Shown: positions 9,108-10,233 of the stretch, piece by piece
How the letters are laid out: the number at the start of each line of letters is the position of its first letter
How positions within the stretch are numbered: the stretch's first letter is position 1
DNA from: an uncultured Roseateles sp.
Lineage (GTDB): Bacteria; Pseudomonadota; Gammaproteobacteria; Burkholderiales; Burkholderiaceae
DNA length: 10,233 nucleotides
Assembly: GCA_946480605.1 (NCBI GenBank)
Contig: CAMLKW010000163.1
Span: 1-10,233, forward strand
Direction of reading: 5' to 3'
The notes under the pieces: generated by a model
Seen by the model: only the letters and a program-made list of their open reading frames with translations
Databases searched by the model: none
Told to the model about the DNA's origin: nothing
Position numbers and translations under genes: made by a program

Positions 9108-10233
9108 ATGCCGGTCCTGACCACCCAGCTCAACCCGCGCTCGGCCGACTTCAAGGCCAATGCCGACGCGATGCAAGGCCTACTCAAAGACCTGAACGCC
9201 AAGCTGGCGCAGATCGCCCAGGGCGGCGGCGAGGCCGCGCGCGCCAAGCACACGGCCCGCGGCAAGCTGCTGCCGCGCGACCGCGTGGAGATGCTGCTGG
9301 ACCCGGGCACACCCTTCCTGGAACTGGCACCGCTGGCCGGCCTGAACCTGTACGACAACGCCGCACCCGGCGGCGGCGTCGTGGCGGGCATCGGCCGGGT
9401 GTCGGGCGTGGAGTGCGTCATCGTCTGCAACGACGCGACCGTGAAGGGCGGCACCTACTACCCCATCACCGTCAAGAAGCACCTGCGCGCGCAGGAAATC
9501 GCGCAGCAGAACCGCCTGCCCTGCATCTACCTGGTGGACAGCGGCGGCGCCAACCTGCCCAACCAGGACGAGGTCTTCCCCGACCGCGATCACTTCGGCC
9601 GCATCTTCTTCAACCAGGCCAACCTCAGCGCCGAAGGCATCCCGCAGATCGCCGTCGTCATGGGCTCGTGCACGGCCGGCGGCGCCTATGTGCCGGCGAT
9701 GAGCGATGAGACCATCATCGTGAAGAACCAGGGCACCATCTTCCTGGGCGGCCCGCCGCTGGTGAAGGCCGCGACCGGCGAGGTCGTGACCGCCGAGGAC
9801 CTGGGCGGCGGCGACGTGCACACGCGCCTCTCGGGCGTGGCCGACCACCTGGCCAACAACGACACGCATGCGCTGGCCATCGCGCGCCAGTCCGTCGCGC
9901 GCCTCAACTGGACCAAGGCGAATCCGCTGGCGATGCAGGAGCCCAAGGCGCCGGCGTTTGATCCGGCCGAGCTGCACGGCGTGATCCCGACCGACACACG
10001 CAAGCCCTTCGACGTGCGCGAGGTCATCGCCCGCATCGTTGATGCGTCAGAGTTCGACGAGTTCAAGGCCCGCTACGGCGCCACGCTGGTGTGCGGCTTC
10101 GCGCACATCGACGGCATGCCGGTGGGCATCGTCGCCAACAACGGCATCCTGTTCGCCGAGAGCGCCAACAAGGGCGCGCACTTCATCGAGCTGTGCTGCC
10201 AGCGCAAGATCCCGCTGGTGTTCCTGCAGAACA
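9108..10233 (+). CDS. mccB: Acyl-CoA carboxylase carboxyl-transferase subunit, probably methylcrotonyl-CoA carboxylase beta (3' end cut by window edge)
   Basis: This biotin-dependent carboxyl-transferase subunit moves the carboxyl group from carboxybiotin to 3-methylcrotonyl-CoA in leucine degradation, giving 3-methylglutaconyl-CoA. The first 375 residues are visible; the family has about 535. Family landmarks are [19 protein letters not shown] at about 114-132, [20 protein letters not shown] at 144-163, [17 protein letters not shown] at 185-201, [17 protein letters not shown] at 209-225, and [16 protein letters not shown] at 232-247. The second crotonase-fold half begins near 298 and reaches [18 protein letters not shown] at 346-363. 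These segments fit MCC beta better than propionyl-CoA carboxylase or AccD; geranyl-CoA carboxylase (AtuC) is the nearest alternative. ATG at 9108 has GGGAG (9098-9102) 5 nt upstream. The divergent TetR gene is a likely regulator, and further leucine-pathway genes are expected beyond the right edge (inference). Confidence 0.9.
   Translation, partial: MPVLTTQLNPRSADFKANADAMQGLLKDLNAKLAQIAQGGGEAARAKHTARGKLLPRDRVEMLLDPGTPFLELAPLAGLNLYDNAAPGGGVVAGIGRVSGVECVIVCNDATVKGGTYYPITVKKHLRAQEIAQQNRLPCIYLVDSGGANLPNQDEVFPDRDHFGRIFFNQANLSAEGIPQIAVVMGSCTAGGAYVPAMSDETIIVKNQGTIFLGGPPLVKAATGEVVTAEDLGGGDVHTRLSGVADHLANNDTHALAIARQSVARLNWTKANPLAMQEPKAPAFDPAELHGVIPTDTRKPFDVREVIARIVDASEFDEFKARYGATLVCGFAHIDGMPVGIVANNGILFAESANKGAHFIELCCQRKIPLVFLQN

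Overview
The window is high-GC, densely coding chromosomal DNA. Strong G/C third-position bias opens long spurious reading frames on the strand opposite real genes. The gene families (a LysM-FecR protein beside a CHASE2 kinase, an IorAB-type molybdenum hydroxylase, and a methylcrotonyl-CoA carboxylase beta subunit divergent from a TetR regulator) suggest a betaproteobacterium of the Burkholderiales, perhaps the Rubrivivax/Roseateles/Leptothrix side. This assignment is inferred from protein character, not from a marker gene. No tRNA, rRNA, insertion sequence, CRISPR array or phage gene was seen.

Layout: six genes lie on the minus strand and one on the plus strand. Read in the minus direction, a TetR regulator (8251-8955) is followed by a LysM-FecR secreted protein (6538-8175). 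This overlaps a CHASE2 hybrid histidine kinase (4163-6541) that appears to start at a TTG codon. After a 141-bp gap comes a TonB-dependent outer-membrane receptor (1274-4021). After a 79-bp gap come a two-cluster [2Fe-2S] protein (736-1194) and the N-terminal third of a Tat-exported molybdopterin hydroxylase subunit (left edge to 725). On the plus strand, divergent from tetR, lies a 3'-truncated carboxyl-transferase gene (9108 to the right edge), very probably methylcrotonyl-CoA carboxylase beta of leucine degradation.

Three functional blocks are plausible. (a) The divergent tetR/carboxylase pair resembles the control region of a leucine/isovalerate (liu) catabolic locus; both predicted promoters lie in the 152-bp gap, and tetR may be translated from a leaderless mRNA. 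(b) The LysM-FecR protein and the CHASE2 hybrid kinase are translationally coupled and probably form one envelope-sensing unit, with a periplasmic or peptidoglycan-binding partner and a membrane sensor kinase; its HPt and DNA-binding response regulator are not in the window. (c) The receptor and the periplasmic molybdenum hydroxylase may form an uptake-and-oxidation module for an unknown, possibly heterocyclic, substrate.

The most interesting points are the FecR/CHASE2 pair with its coupled TTG start and C-terminal hydrophobic tail, the receptor-hydroxylase module, and a 9-bp inverted repeat with arms 42 bp apart in front of the receptor gene. No clearly unprecedented system is demonstrated.
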